A DNA stretch of 64,000 nt. Source: Strix aluco (taxonomy: Eukaryota; Chordata; Aves; Strigiformes; Strigidae). The DNA lies in the NCBI RefSeq assembly GCF_031877795.1, contig NC_133931.1, forward strand, positions 71,709,429 to 71,773,428. The letters run 5' to 3'. Within the stretch, counting starts at the first letter, position 1. Each line of letters opens with the position of its first letter. This document shows, in pieces, positions 11,753-24,332 of this stretch. The position numbers and the translations under genes are program-made. The notes under the pieces were generated by a model. It did not search any database, was not told the DNA's origin, and worked only from the letters and a program-made list of their open reading frames with translations.

Positions 11753-13637
11753 AGTGCCCTGGAGGTGCTGTGAGTTCAGTAAGAAGATTTATGTACAGCA
11801 AGATACAGAGCAAAATAATAAGGGGGAGCGGGAAGGAAAATTAAAATGGTAAAACAGCTAAAGGTTTGTGGTTAGGTCTTGGTAAACTACTTTTACAGGT
11901 TATATAGATTTCCCCTTCCCCCAACATTACATGCGGCTTGAACATATCAAAAGCTAAATGTGATGAACATATTATAATAATTTATTTTACTTAAAGACAT
12001 ATTAATGCCCGAGATACTAGCACTTCAAAATACAGAAAAGACAGAGTAGAGAGCAGAGTAAGTAACATCAGTTTGGACGTCCTGAAACTGTTATTTAGGC
12101 CATTCTTTGTGTTAAGAGTTTCGTGTTACTGCTCCTTTTTGTCATTTTGAATTTTGGTGGTCGAATGTAAGAGCAGGCTTTCTCATACACAGGTGTTTGG
12201 TAAAGAATGGAGTTACAGTTTGTCTCTAGAGCAATGTGGAAAAAAATTAATTTTAAGCAGCAGTTTGAGGAACTTTAAGATTCAGTACATTAATTTGACA
12301 GTCTGGTATTAGTCATATTAGTTGCATCAGTGAAAGTTTGATAACAAGAAACTGCTTGTCCTAAATTGAGGCCAAGATTCTGAAAAGTGGGTGCTTTGTA
12401 AATGAAACATTGTTTAGACATATAAGCAGATGGCTTTTCACAACTCCTGAGAATCAGGCTCGTTTCTCATGAGGCTCCCCAGTTTTGAAATAAAGTGTAT
12501 CTGCTGACGAATGATGTCTGGTGAATCAGTCTGGGTTCCCGAGTGGAGGTCACTGCAAAGGCAGAGCATTCAGAATTTACCTCTATTTGAAAATGTTTTG
12601 GCTAACGTAGGCTACTGAGTTACACTTTGGTCATGCAACCTACTAAAATAAGATGTGGATGATAGATAATTTAGAATATTTCCAGAAAAAGATAAACAAA
12701 ACCAAATACAGGGTATAAAATAGAATCTGTCATAATACTAGCTACTTGAAATCACATAATAGTCTATGGTAAGGTGACCTAGGTGGCAAATTCCTTCTGC
12801 CCTTTGTTTACCCTTTGTTTAACATGTTACTCAATTCATAAATCATCATCCATTTGTCTTGAAAGCTTGTCACCTCCATAAGGAAGACCACTGTCCTTAA
12901 CTGGTCAATGTACATACACGTGGCGTCCTGTATGGGATTCTTGTCTTAAAAACAGGGGCATATCTTCTCTAGTCAAGAACTTGTGCCTTTAAGTGATGCC
13001 AGTAGTGCCAAATGAAAGGCGTCTGGGAACAGATTCCTAGGCCAAGTGTGTAAGGTTGAGTGTTCCCTGCCTTACCCATCTGTTTTGTCTCAGAGCTGAC
13101 TAGTTGGACTAGTCCAGGACAGAGTCCAGGAGCTGGCTGATAGTGGAGTAGTGTGGATGATAAGCATGTTGCTTGTACTTATTCCTTGGCCTCCTTTTAT
13201 TTAGCCCTGTAGCTGTATCCCCGCTTGCTGAAGGTCTTGACACACTGATGTTGATGTTATAAAATGTCTTTTAAAGCTCTAGGTCTTTGTTACTTTGCTG
13301 AAATAAGGCAAAGAAAAGGTGGCTGATGTACAGATTGGCAGCAACAATAGTAAGTAAAGGGGTCTTCTCTGAGTGACTTGCAAAAAACTCGTGGGGCTTT
13401 GAAGTATTTAGCTACTTAAGCATTTTCAGTAGCGTGCCAGAACACGTGGGTTGGGAGATGAGGTAGAAGTTTTACATCTCTGGTGGCCTCAGGTCACCTT
13501 TATGGGTAAGTCCTGATTGTACAAACACTCATTCACTAAGGAACCTGTAGTTGGGGTTGATCTCTGCTGGGTGTCTCCCTATTGCACAAAGGTGCTGCAA
13601 TTTAATCCCTTCTAGTAAAAAGCAATCTTAACTAGTA
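11753..13637 (+). other. MOCOS: MOCOS intron 1, unique sequence
   Basis: AT-rich intronic sequence between the pyrimidine tract and the first CR1 fragment of the intron. No exon, RNA gene or repeat was recognised. Confidence 0.6.
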
Positions 13638-13813
13638 TCACAGAATCACAGAATCATCTAGGTTGGAAAGGACCTTGAAGATCATCCAGTCCAACCATTA
13701 ACCTAACACTGACAGTTCCCAACTACACCATATCACTAAGCGCTGAGTCGACCCGCGTCTTAAACACCTCCAGGGATGGGGACTCCACCACCTCCCTGGG
13801 CAGCCCATTCCAC
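13638..13813 (-). mobile_element. CR1 LINE fragment, 3' end, antisense in intron 1
   Basis: On the + strand it begins ATCACAGAATCACAGAATCA, the complement of the CR1 terminal octamer repeats. It continues through GGTTGGAAAGGACCTTGAAG, GATCATCCAGTCCAACCATT, CTCCAGGGATGGGGACTCCA and GGGCAGCCCATTCCA. Its complement matches the 3' ends at 30.5 and 36.7 kb almost base for base in the shared parts, so all three belong to one subfamily. About 176 bases remain, a typical 5'-truncated insertion opposite to the gene. Confidence 0.95.
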
Positions 13814-16800
13814 TAGGCAAAAGAGAAAGAGCTGTATTTTTAGGTAGTTAACAATATTGTCTTGCTCTGTCTGTTTATTTGGGGTATGCCTCAAAGATCT
13901 TTCCATCATTAAAGTTGGATAAAAATCCAGATTTTGCTGCTCACTTTTTATGTGAACAGAATTTCTAGAGTCCCTGTGTAGATATCCATGAATTAGGCCT
14001 AATGCTTAATTTTGGAAGTATTATCTTCTAATGAGCCGCATGTGATAATAATTATTATTGCATATCAATGTATTTGTTTCTTTCTGATTGTTGATACTTG
14101 GTGGTATCCACTAAGGATATCTTGTGCAAATGATGTTCTCTGGGGAAGGCAGAAACGTTTTCTGTGTTACCTTACCCTGTGTGCCTTAGCTTGCATGGTG
14201 CTAGTGGTTCTGTTGTAGCTCTAGTATGAATAGTTGCATTCTATTTGCAACTAGTTGCAGTATGAATAGAGAAGAAGGTACAACAGATGCATGCAGGGAA
14301 TACTGGCTACCGGACATACTATAGAACGAGGATTTTTCAAAGGTTGTCTACCTGTGGTCCTATCAAAGTCTATGGGAGTTTCACTCTTGGCTCCATTAGG
14401 CTCGTGCTGAGTATGTTGGGGATTTCCCATTCAGGTTTTGTGAAGGGATAAAAGGAACTACTTTACTTCCTTGAATCAGCAGGGGTCTGTCTGTTTTGGC
14501 ACAGAAGCCTTAAATTTTACCTTTTAAGCCAAAGTTTATCTTCACTTTTGTAATTCAAGGGCTGTTAGCTGATGGCTAGAGCAGCCCCTTCTAAAAATAT
14601 ACGTGGAGTCTGTGAAACGGATCCCTGTTTCACAGGCAGCAGCGTATGCGCAATATGTGACCTTGACTTTAATCTTGTGAGCCGCGTACCCTTATCTGCA
14701 GTGTAGGATTGTAAATTGTGCTTTAGAAATGGATAAAGAAATCAGCGGGAGTTTATAGGTTCTGTTGTTAAGTAATGGGGATGAATATGCTTCTATGATG
14801 TTTATCATAGCAAAGAAAGTATCAGCTTTATTTTGTGTCGTAGTTTTAAAAAAGAAAAAGCTGCCATGTGATTTGCGGTGCAGCATTTAATCCCAAGATA
14901 CCTTTCCAGTTTCAGCTGTGTTGCAGTATTCTCCTCTAAGATAGCTGTGTCCATTTCAGTGGGAGCTTTCCAAGAGCGATAAGCAGTGGCTACCCATCCC
15001 CCAAATAAAAACTAGTGCGTAGTAGCAAACACATATTCTTTAAGGGCTGCTTACTCTTTGAAGATAGTATATAACTAAGGTAAGATGCGCTGTCACGTTT
15101 AATGTCAAATCGGTCACTGTCCCGTACTTAACAAGTCATGTGACAAATCATGTATTACCTTAGTAGTATGAACATTTGTGATATACATGATTACATACAA
15201 CTAACAATAATAATGTAGCTTGCGTGTTAAACAAAAAGGCAAACTAAGCTTTGAGTAACAGAATTGGCCTTTGTTTCTTTGAAACTCAAATGATGTCCCA
15301 TGAACTGGTTGCCTGTATGAGAGCTTATTCTATTGTTCAGTTAAGGAGTAGCTGTGTACTGGATCTGACCTTACACAAAAATAAGATTTTTTTACTCATA
15401 TTGCTGGTAATTGTTTGCACCGAGACTTTTCCTGTAAGTAGGAGAATGGGAAAAGCAGGTCTTCTCCATGCACTTCAGTTAGTCCTCAGTGGCTCAGTTA
15501 GGAAAGGTCAGTTCTGTCCTCTGAGAACAGAAAAGCCTATCTGTTTGTCACATTTGGGGTAATCTGGTGTTTTGGCTGAATTTCAGAAGTAGGAAATACA
15601 TTCTGGTGTGTCAGCTCAGAGTAACTTTGTTTATAGGTAGCTGTTGCTCACATTTTATGAAACTTGTGAAGATGAGCGTACTGTGAGCCTGAAGAGTTGT
15701 GCTCACCTCTTGACTGCAAATGTAGTCATGCCCTCAGTTTCTCTACTGCTGTGCCAGTTTGCTTGCCTTGTCAAACCAGAAATTCTACCAGCCTTGTGTC
15801 TGAGGATTTTTTTCTCTTTTTGTTAAAAAAATATATTTGGAATATTTTCTGTATCCTAAAATAATTTTAATTTTGTTTTTTTACATCTGCAGAGGCTGAT
15901 TTTTGGGTTTTTTTTAAGACCATTCTGTTTTATCTGGTACCTGTCTTCTGCTTGTGTTTATGTTACTTTCTGCTGATTTCCTAATTGTTAATAATTTTTA
16001 TCTGTGGATGAATCCGTTCTATTTAACCTTTTTTCTTTTTCTTGAAGACTGACTCTGTGTGTTCAGCAAAATCTTTTATAGTTAGGTTCTTTGAGCAAGT
16101 TACCAATATGCAAGTCTCATCGTGCCATTTAAAAACCGGTTTGATAATGAGGTATAAGTTTATTTTGATTCATTGTTGTCTAAGGTCTATGCTGAACTAG
16201 AAGCAAGGCATGTGCCATTTTATGGTCAGATGCAATACTTAACTGTGAGTTCCCTGGAGCCCACCCACCCATTGCTGTCCAGAACTAAGCTAGGCAGCTA
16301 CAGTCCTGGGAGAGACAGCATTGCCTGGAAAGGCAAAATGATTTCATCCACGTGCAGAGATTGGCATATGTTAATGTTAATTCAGTGCTTACGTCTCCTA
16401 CCCAAAGGCGCAAAAGCAATGCATAAGGGAAGGATGAGGCTGCTTTTGTTGTCTCCTTGGAAGATTCAGGGTAGCTCGAAGAGCTGCTAATTGTGCTGGA
16501 AAGTAAGTCTCGCTGAGTTACTTCATCTCTAGCTCATCCTGAACAGAGAAGAAATCTTCTAAACCTCCCGTTTTGCGGTCTAAAGCAGAGAGCTCCTCCT
16601 CCTACCACTGTGCAAGGCTGGCTGGCTCTCCCCGCAGTGGCTGTGAGGTCTCTGGCTGGTAACGTCCTCTGCAGCCCCTCTGTCACAGCGTGATTTGATT
16701 CTGTGAAACACATTTGGCTTTTTGAGGGGAAAATATAGCAAAAGAAATTATATTTATATTGATTGCTGGTGGACACTTTGAAATGCTAGGACATCTGGGA

Positions 16801-19800
16801 AGACGTGTTTAGTGGGTGGAGAAGGTATTGTAAAAAGAAACTGTGGTATGGGAAGTGTCACAGCTATGTGACAAATGTTTTGTAAAAACCAATATATATG
16901 CTCATGTAAAGCCTTAACGCTTCCTGTCAATTTCAAGTCAGCAGTAGTTATCTAAATAAGCTATTATCTAAAGAATTGATATCAACAAGGAAGCGTGTGT
17001 GGAACATAAAGTGGATTTACCACCAAATTCAGTAGCAGCAACTGTGTGTTAGTTTCAGAGGTTTTCCTCTGCTACATAGAAGTAACAGGTACCGTTAAGG
17101 AATTTCTTGCCTTGCATTTCAGGGTTCAGGAGGCTATCGATGGTCTGCTCTGTGCAGGACTGATCTTTCAACTGATCACCCAGAGCTGGGTGATCTTTTG
17201 CACTTTGTGATGGGCACAGCTCTTTGTGAAGAGTAGTCATGGATATTGTCATTGTAATATTTCAGCAATGAATAAAGTTTTAGTTACTTTAAAGTTTTGC
17301 TAGAGGAAAAAAAAAAAATCCCTGAAAGATACAGGTAATGTCTTCTCTTTCTTGAATTGTATTACTCAGAGTAATATACATAATTCATTTTTAACTGTTG
17401 TAAGACCATATAAAGATGTTCACTCTACCATTACTCTGGCTCTATAATCACCTGTGTCACATAGTACAAGACATTTAAAACTCTGTCTGGAATACAGAAA
17501 TGTTGAGCGAAAAAGCAAAGTACCAAACCACATAAACCTGATAGAGGTGATATGAACTCAGAATTTTCAGGTGTATTTTAAATAGTCAATCAGTTGTGAC
17601 TAGATTCTTTACAACAGGAAATAATCATATATAGACATTAGATTTTTCAAATCAACATGTAGAGATTAAAAAAAATAATAGATTTGGAAAGATACTTTAC
17701 AGAACTCCATAGACGCTGCAGGGTATCAGCCACCCGTTTAAAAAAATTGCACTTTTAATTAAAAGATACTTTATCTCTAAAATTAATGTCTGCACAAGAT
17801 GTATATTAGTGCATGAAAGTATTGGAACGGGCAGATGTTTTATTTAGAAAAGCACAAGATGCCTTCTTATCTCTCACTCAGAAATTGGCAATGTACCAAA
17901 ATCTTGTTCCTACAAAATCCCGCATCAGCGGTGCTTTCTTCCTTCCATTGCCTTTGCTTCCTCTTAGATTCTCCTGTTTGTCCTCCTCCATTGTTATGAT
18001 GTTGCTATATGTGAGATGTGTATTGATTTCTTCCTAGCCTATTTCTGTATATTTCCATATTATGCATATCTGATTTAGTTTGGGGTTTTTTTAATATGAA
18101 ATGTAATATTATTAATTAAAGAGTGTATGTAAGTTTTCAGACAAATGTGATCTACTTCTGGTGTCCCTGCACTTATACTGGAATTTCCTCTGCAAAATCA
18201 GAACCTGTCACGTGAAGCTCTTCAAATTTCCACTGTATGTTACGGTAGCGATTCCCGTATTTGAGCTGCTCGCCAGAATTCAAGGGTATTCCCAGTCTAA
18301 GGACAAAAAGACAAATGTAGAGGTGAGAGGTCAGTTTTTGTTGATCAGCTTGATTCATTGCATACTTGGTATCAGAGAGATGCTGCAGAGGTGTCACTTG
18401 GATGTGAAAAGACTGCCACTGAATTCAGGAAGACCATACTGCAGAGTGCTGCATAATAAAAAGCACTGATATGAGAGGCTGATAAATATGTAGACAGCAC
18501 AGTATATTTGCAGAGCAGGAGGCTAGTGGGATGCTTAACTTGGAGATTATATTTAGGGAGTAGGATGCTGAGCTCTCAAATGTCTCAGGCTTTTTAAAAT
18601 AGGTTGTCTTGGCCCAAGCCATCGATGCAGATGTTTTCCTTTATGTCACACTAAAATACTAGTAAGGTGAGTTTTTTTAATTTTTACACTTCACTGAACT
18701 TAGAAACTCAAAAATGGAACTAAAAAAAAAAGTTTCCTCTTAGGAATACATCAGCTTGGGATTGGTATAATTTTTTTTTCTCTTCCTAAGTTAATAATGC
18801 TGATAGTGTTACCACGTCTGCATATTGAGAACTGCAGACTGGTTCCTGTCACGTTTGTTAGGAGGAGAAGTGTTTTGTGGAGGTACTAAGAAAAACACGC
18901 TGTCAAGAACTGGAGGTGTGGGAAAGGGATGTCAGAGATATGGAGAAACGGGTATAGCAGGGCAGGGAAGCATAAAGACAGGCCACAAAGCAGTAAAAAG
19001 TCAGACTTAATTAGTTTCGTTGCTAATAAGGCAAGTTGTTACACTCCTGGCAGTATTTGTGGCAGCCCAGCTAGATCCTGTGCCGTGGTGCTCTTTGCCC
19101 CTTCACCTTCCGTCCTGCCATAGAGAAGCGATGGTCTGCAGGGTGCCTGCTACCCCAGGCAGGCAGCTGTTGTGAGAGTGTCATGCAGGAAAATGTTAAG
19201 TCACTTTTTTTCTGGTATGTCAAATTCACATAGAAAATTGGAAGGCAAGTCTTTGGGAGAGAAATTTTTCTCTCCCCTCTATTTTATTTCTCCCTTCTTG
19301 CTTTCAGGGTTGTACTGACTCACTCCTCCTTTTTTATAGAAGCTAGAGGAGTATGGATTTTACAAGAGTGGTTTCTGTGCTCATTCAGATTAGTCCCTGG
19401 AGCAACAAGATCTAAAATGCTTTTAAAAGAAAGCTAAGAACATGACCAGACAGGATTTTTGTCACTTACGGTTTTCTTAAAAGAGAGAGATATCCAAGGC
19501 TGTGATGTTTTGGCAACATAGTTAGCTGAGGAAAGATGATTACGCAACTAAGCTTACTTCTTCTGGCAATATGCAGAATAATGTCCTAAATTAAAATTTG
19601 GAAAGATGACAGAAAGCTCATTTGGACAGGTATTCATTAATTAAATTAATGTTGTGTGAATTAATTTCATTAATGCACAATTAAACACCAAATATCACTG
19701 TTCGTACCCCTTTGCAAAGTTATGAACAGGTCAGGTGAAGTTACAGAGTCATCAGAAAGTTTGTCCTGTAATTTCTTCATGAGGAAGAAATTGAAGCTCA

Positions 19801-19978
19801 GGATTTTCCACTTTTTTATGTTCATGCCACGCAGTGCATTAAAGTTGTCATCATTCAGTAATTTGGAACTGATGGTATTAGTGGGTACAAATGCATGTTG
19901 CCTTCCTTTAAAAACAAGGACTTTGTATTGCTGATGAGTAAAATACGCTGTTCATCTGCTGTGCCGTTCATTTCCCAA

Positions 19979-20019
19979 GTAACTTATTAAGGAGTGTAAC
20001 TTATTAAGTAACTTATTAA
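19979..20019 (+). repeat. Triplicated GTAACTTATTAA 12-mer
   Basis: Three exact copies of GTAACTTATTAA start at 19979, 19996 and 20008. The last two are directly adjacent and the first two are separated by five bases. This is probably a slippage-derived local duplication. Confidence 0.9.
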
Positions 20020-23000
20020 ACATATGACTGGGAGTGACATTTTTATTATTTGTATATCTGCTTGTAATTTCTTTTAGTGTAAACAATTAGAATTGTCACA
20101 AAACAAAATGTTACTCCTCTGCTCTGGCAGTATGTAACTTTTTAAAAATCTGTCATCGTCTTTGATTCATCACATGCTAGGAAAACACTCGTTACAGATT
20201 TACTCAATGTAGGAGTGTGTAAACCCAGTGAGCAGAATGGGAGACTCTTCTTAATACTCCGTCTGACCTCAGTAATGATGGACAATGTGCTTTGATAATG
20301 CATGTTGCCTTCTCATGAGACTGGATAAAAGCAGATAAATAAGAGTGGTTAACTAACAAGACCTGCCTGCCTGATGGACTGAAAGGAGTAAAATTAAAGA
20401 CTGCATGAAAAAGGAGCCTTGGCCAGCCACAGACATGCTACTTTCCCCCCCCCACACATAAACCCCCTAGTATTACGTGCTGGGAAGCTGACCGAACTGA
20501 TGTTCAGACAAAACTGTACATAGATTATTGCACGCCATTGTTACTTGGTCATAGAGTTTGTGTTCACAAACAAACAAAACTTTTGATTAATGAATAACAG
20601 CTTTTAAATGCATTCCCTTAAGAATGCGAATGCCTGAGAAGTAATGTATTGTGGAAGGTGGTCATGAAATGTAGCAATATGATAATAATCCTATTCTTAT
20701 CACCTTAGCATGGATGTTTAGTGACAGGTACAATGCTGCTGAGACAGCTTAATAATGCAAATGCAGGATGACTGGTTGCCCTTCTAAAAATGAGATAATT
20801 TAATACTAGTATAAGTGAAGAAAAACATAGGCCATTTAAATTCATCAGAAGTGAATTGGAAGACTTGCAGTACCTAAGAAATAAACTAAAAACCATGTGA
20901 GATATCTTTTGGGTAATGTGAAATTAAATGCAAGATACTTTAAAACACAAAAATAACCTTTAAGGGATGGCTGCAAAGGTTTATTTTGAAGATAGAATAA
21001 GGAAAGAAAGAGAGTGACACATCTGAACTGCACAGTAGCAGACTTTCCTTTTTCCTGGGGCAGAGCAGCCCCCGTGAGTGGGACTCACAAACTCCTTTCC
21101 ATTCTGTTGTTTACAACTATTTCTGATTTGACTGAAGTGCATGTCCCTGCCAGTTTGTTTTTTTTCTGGTAATGAAATGAAGCCCTCTATTTTAAGGATT
21201 GTTAACTATCTAGTTAATGTGCGATCAGTGAACTGTCTTGGTATCTCTCCAGACTCACCAAGAGCAGGAATACAGAAGGAAGGGAGAAAAACTATGACAG
21301 TTGTAATGGGAAAATCACGTGGTATGTACGTTAAATGACCCCAAAAGCCATCATAGTTTGCAAAGCTGGAGTCTTTGTGAGAATCTTTCTTTTTGCTTTT
21401 TTTAGATTTTTTGAGGAAGTTGTCTTTGATGTAGGTCTTGTTGAAACCACGGCAATATATCTGTCATTTCTTGGGGAAATGAATTGCATATTTCAGTGAA
21501 ACTATTCCAAGTTCATACTCAGGTGAAGCTCTCTAAAGTGTATCTGCTCTTTGTCCTTCAGGGTCCAGTTCCAGAATAACAGATTACCTTCTCTAATGAT
21601 CAGAAAATTAATAATTTGTTTTTCTTCTGCAGAGTAAACCCAGCGTAAAGGTTCTGATTTGGGGTTTAGGTTGAAATTTAGCTTTTTATTATTTAGAATA
21701 GCAGCTACTGATGTAGTCACACCTATCTAATGGCTCTACGGCGTTGAAGGGATTACCATGCATTGAAGTGGTTCTCCTATGAACAAAGCACTGCGATTTT
21801 AACTCCAACATAAAAGAAATCTATTTTTTGGGAAGCACCCTTTTTTTTTTTTTTTTTGATCATAACAACAATTTAGGATTTGTGAAATATTTTCCTTGAG
21901 AACGGTTGATCATGAGTGGCGATTCCTGTTTCAGTTGCATTCTTTAAAGCCTCTCCAGTCTCTGTAAAACACAGAGCTGAAGGAGGAGATGGGGTATGAG
22001 GAAAGGGAAAGAAGGCAGATGTCTGGGACAAAAAGCAAGCTTCTTTAATATTCCTTTTCATGTCACAGCTATTTCAATAGTAACTTTCACAGTCAAGTTT
22101 AGTTTTAAACTTTCTGTCTTCTATTTCTGTAGAAGCCTAAGGGGTTTTGGTTGGAAATAGAATTTAAAGTGATCTTTGAGTATAAACTACTGCTTGGAAA
22201 GAAACCAGACTTCTGGGAGTGAGGAAGGAAGTAATGGTGATTTTATTAGGATCTGCCTTATGTCCAGGCTCGGTGAAGCTCATCTGCAGAGCACTGCAAG
22301 CATCACTGCACCACAGGGCTGTGGAACCAACACTGTCTTCTGGTGAGCACTACTGTGGACCTGGCTTCATCTGACCTGCTAGGAGAGATGTGGGGACGGA
22401 AGACAAAGCCTTCCTGTGGCACCACAGGAACCCTCCTTGAGATGTAGGCAGTATAAAAACAAACCCTCCCTCCAGCCCCCATTTTTCATTATCAACTTGC
22501 CCAAAGGGTGGGTCTAATCCAGTGAAATGCTTTCTAAGGGGTGAAGCCATCTATTTCTCCCTCTTATAACACCCTCTTGGTTATCCTTAGAAGCCTGTAA
22601 TAGTATGAGGTTGAGTACTTCATGAATGATGAAAAAATATAAGTCCTAGTGAGTTATATCAATAGTTTTTTTTTCTGAGTTTCCTTTCCATCTGGTATTT
22701 TTTAAGGGTTAGGAGAAAACTTCCCCTCCTTGCCCCCCAAATGTCAAATTTAAAACCACCTGTTTTTGTTGGCGTATTTATATTCTGATTAGATCAAATG
22801 AAAGGCAGAGCCAGCTTTTTAGCTTGTGGGAACTGAAGCTACCCATTAAAAAAAAATTAAGAAAACCTCTGTTCCTTTGCATGTGTGGACTGTTGCAGAG
22901 TTCACAGTGTGTAATGCTTGTTTGGAGGCACTCGGTCAATTCTCCGAGCTTTGCATCACTGAATGTGACAACTCCAGAGAGATTAAATAGCTGTTACCAT

Positions 23001-24310
23001 CAGAAATTTAATCAGTTTTTCTTCCATTTCTGCAAGTACAGAGAAGGATGGGTGTACTTGTAAAGTGCCATGAGGATCACATGCAGCACTTCCTGGATAA
23101 ACTTCAGTGCCACTGAAATGAGGGAAACGGTACCAAATAATCTCATGACAGCTGTCATATTTCCAGAAGTGTCTGATCAAATTTTTAATCTGAATGCTAC
23201 ATACCTTGTGGGCACATCCAACCTCTAATATCAGTCACTTCTGCTTCCGTTTCCTTCCATTCTAGAGGTACAAATGTGTTTATGTAATAAACTAATCAAA
23301 TAGCAGTTAATTTACAATGATCTTCAGTTTTTGTATTTCAGTGTTACATGTAAAACTATTTATAATGAGTGGGGATTAGGAAATTGGAGAAAAACCTGCC
23401 TTTGGCTAATTCCCACTTCTTCAAATGCCTCCTAAACTTTATGTTTATAGAACTTATTGTGTCTTTAAAAATTATCTGGGTTCTTACATGGGTTATATTG
23501 AAACAGCATGAGAATTTCTCAAATGAATAAAATTGATATCTGTAATATAGTTATAAAAAGCTTCCAGATATGAGGGGTGGGGCATGGAAGGGAGCTCTCT
23601 TGTTTTTTGCTTTAGGACAAGAGATTAGTTTTTATACTTCTTTTTTTTAATAATCTATCTACATGACTTGCGGTCTTTCTAGTCACTATGCATCTCCATT
23701 TTTTCTTTGGCTGTAGATTGAATTTCCCTGTAGTTGGAGAACAGAAATAGCTGAATCCAGAGAAAGTTTACTGTTTAGGCTCTTAATGTAAATGAGTTAT
23801 GGACAGTGTTGTGTGCATTGAATCTACTTCACTGTGCTATATATATTCCTTGTGGAATGACTCAGAAGAAAACAGCAGTCTAGTCTAATGTATGTAGTCT
23901 CTGGATATGTGTTGGTTGGGGTTCCCAGCTTGTAGACAGGAATATGATGTGAGAAAAAATGACAGAATGAGAAAAAAAGGAGGAAAATATTCCTATCAAA
24001 ACTGATTGTTTCTTACTGTCTTTTCACTGAACAGTCATTACAATGGATATATATATAAATATAAACAAATAAATACAAATAAATTGGTGTATATATATAA
24101 ATCCAGGAATTTTAGTCTCACTGTGGTGAGAACACAAGGTGCCTAACAGTCATCTTTCTTAGCAGAAGGAAATAAGTGTTTAAAAATGGAAGAGGGATAG
24201 GGGGAAAAGAGCATGGGGTGAGGATGGGGAAAAATTTACACTTAATGCCTTTCTTGTATCCCTCTGTCAGCAGAAGTTGGAGAGAGGAAGCCCATAGTTT
24301 GCTCCTGTAG

Positions 24311-24332
24311 AAAAAAAAAAAAAAAAAAAAAA
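24311..24332 (+). repeat. A22 homopolymer
   Basis: Twenty-two consecutive A residues. The flanking sequence does not resemble a processed gene copy or a SINE, so I call it a simple homopolymer. Confidence 0.95.

Noticed and set aside
10502..11852. Long overlapping open frames on both strands in the CpG island (up to 423 codons +, 371 codons -)
   Set aside because: They are low-complexity Pro/Ala/Gly/Arg and Ser/Leu or Arg/Glu/Gly stretches caused by scarce stop codons in GC-rich and pyrimidine-repeat DNA. Only the frame containing exon 1 has homology.
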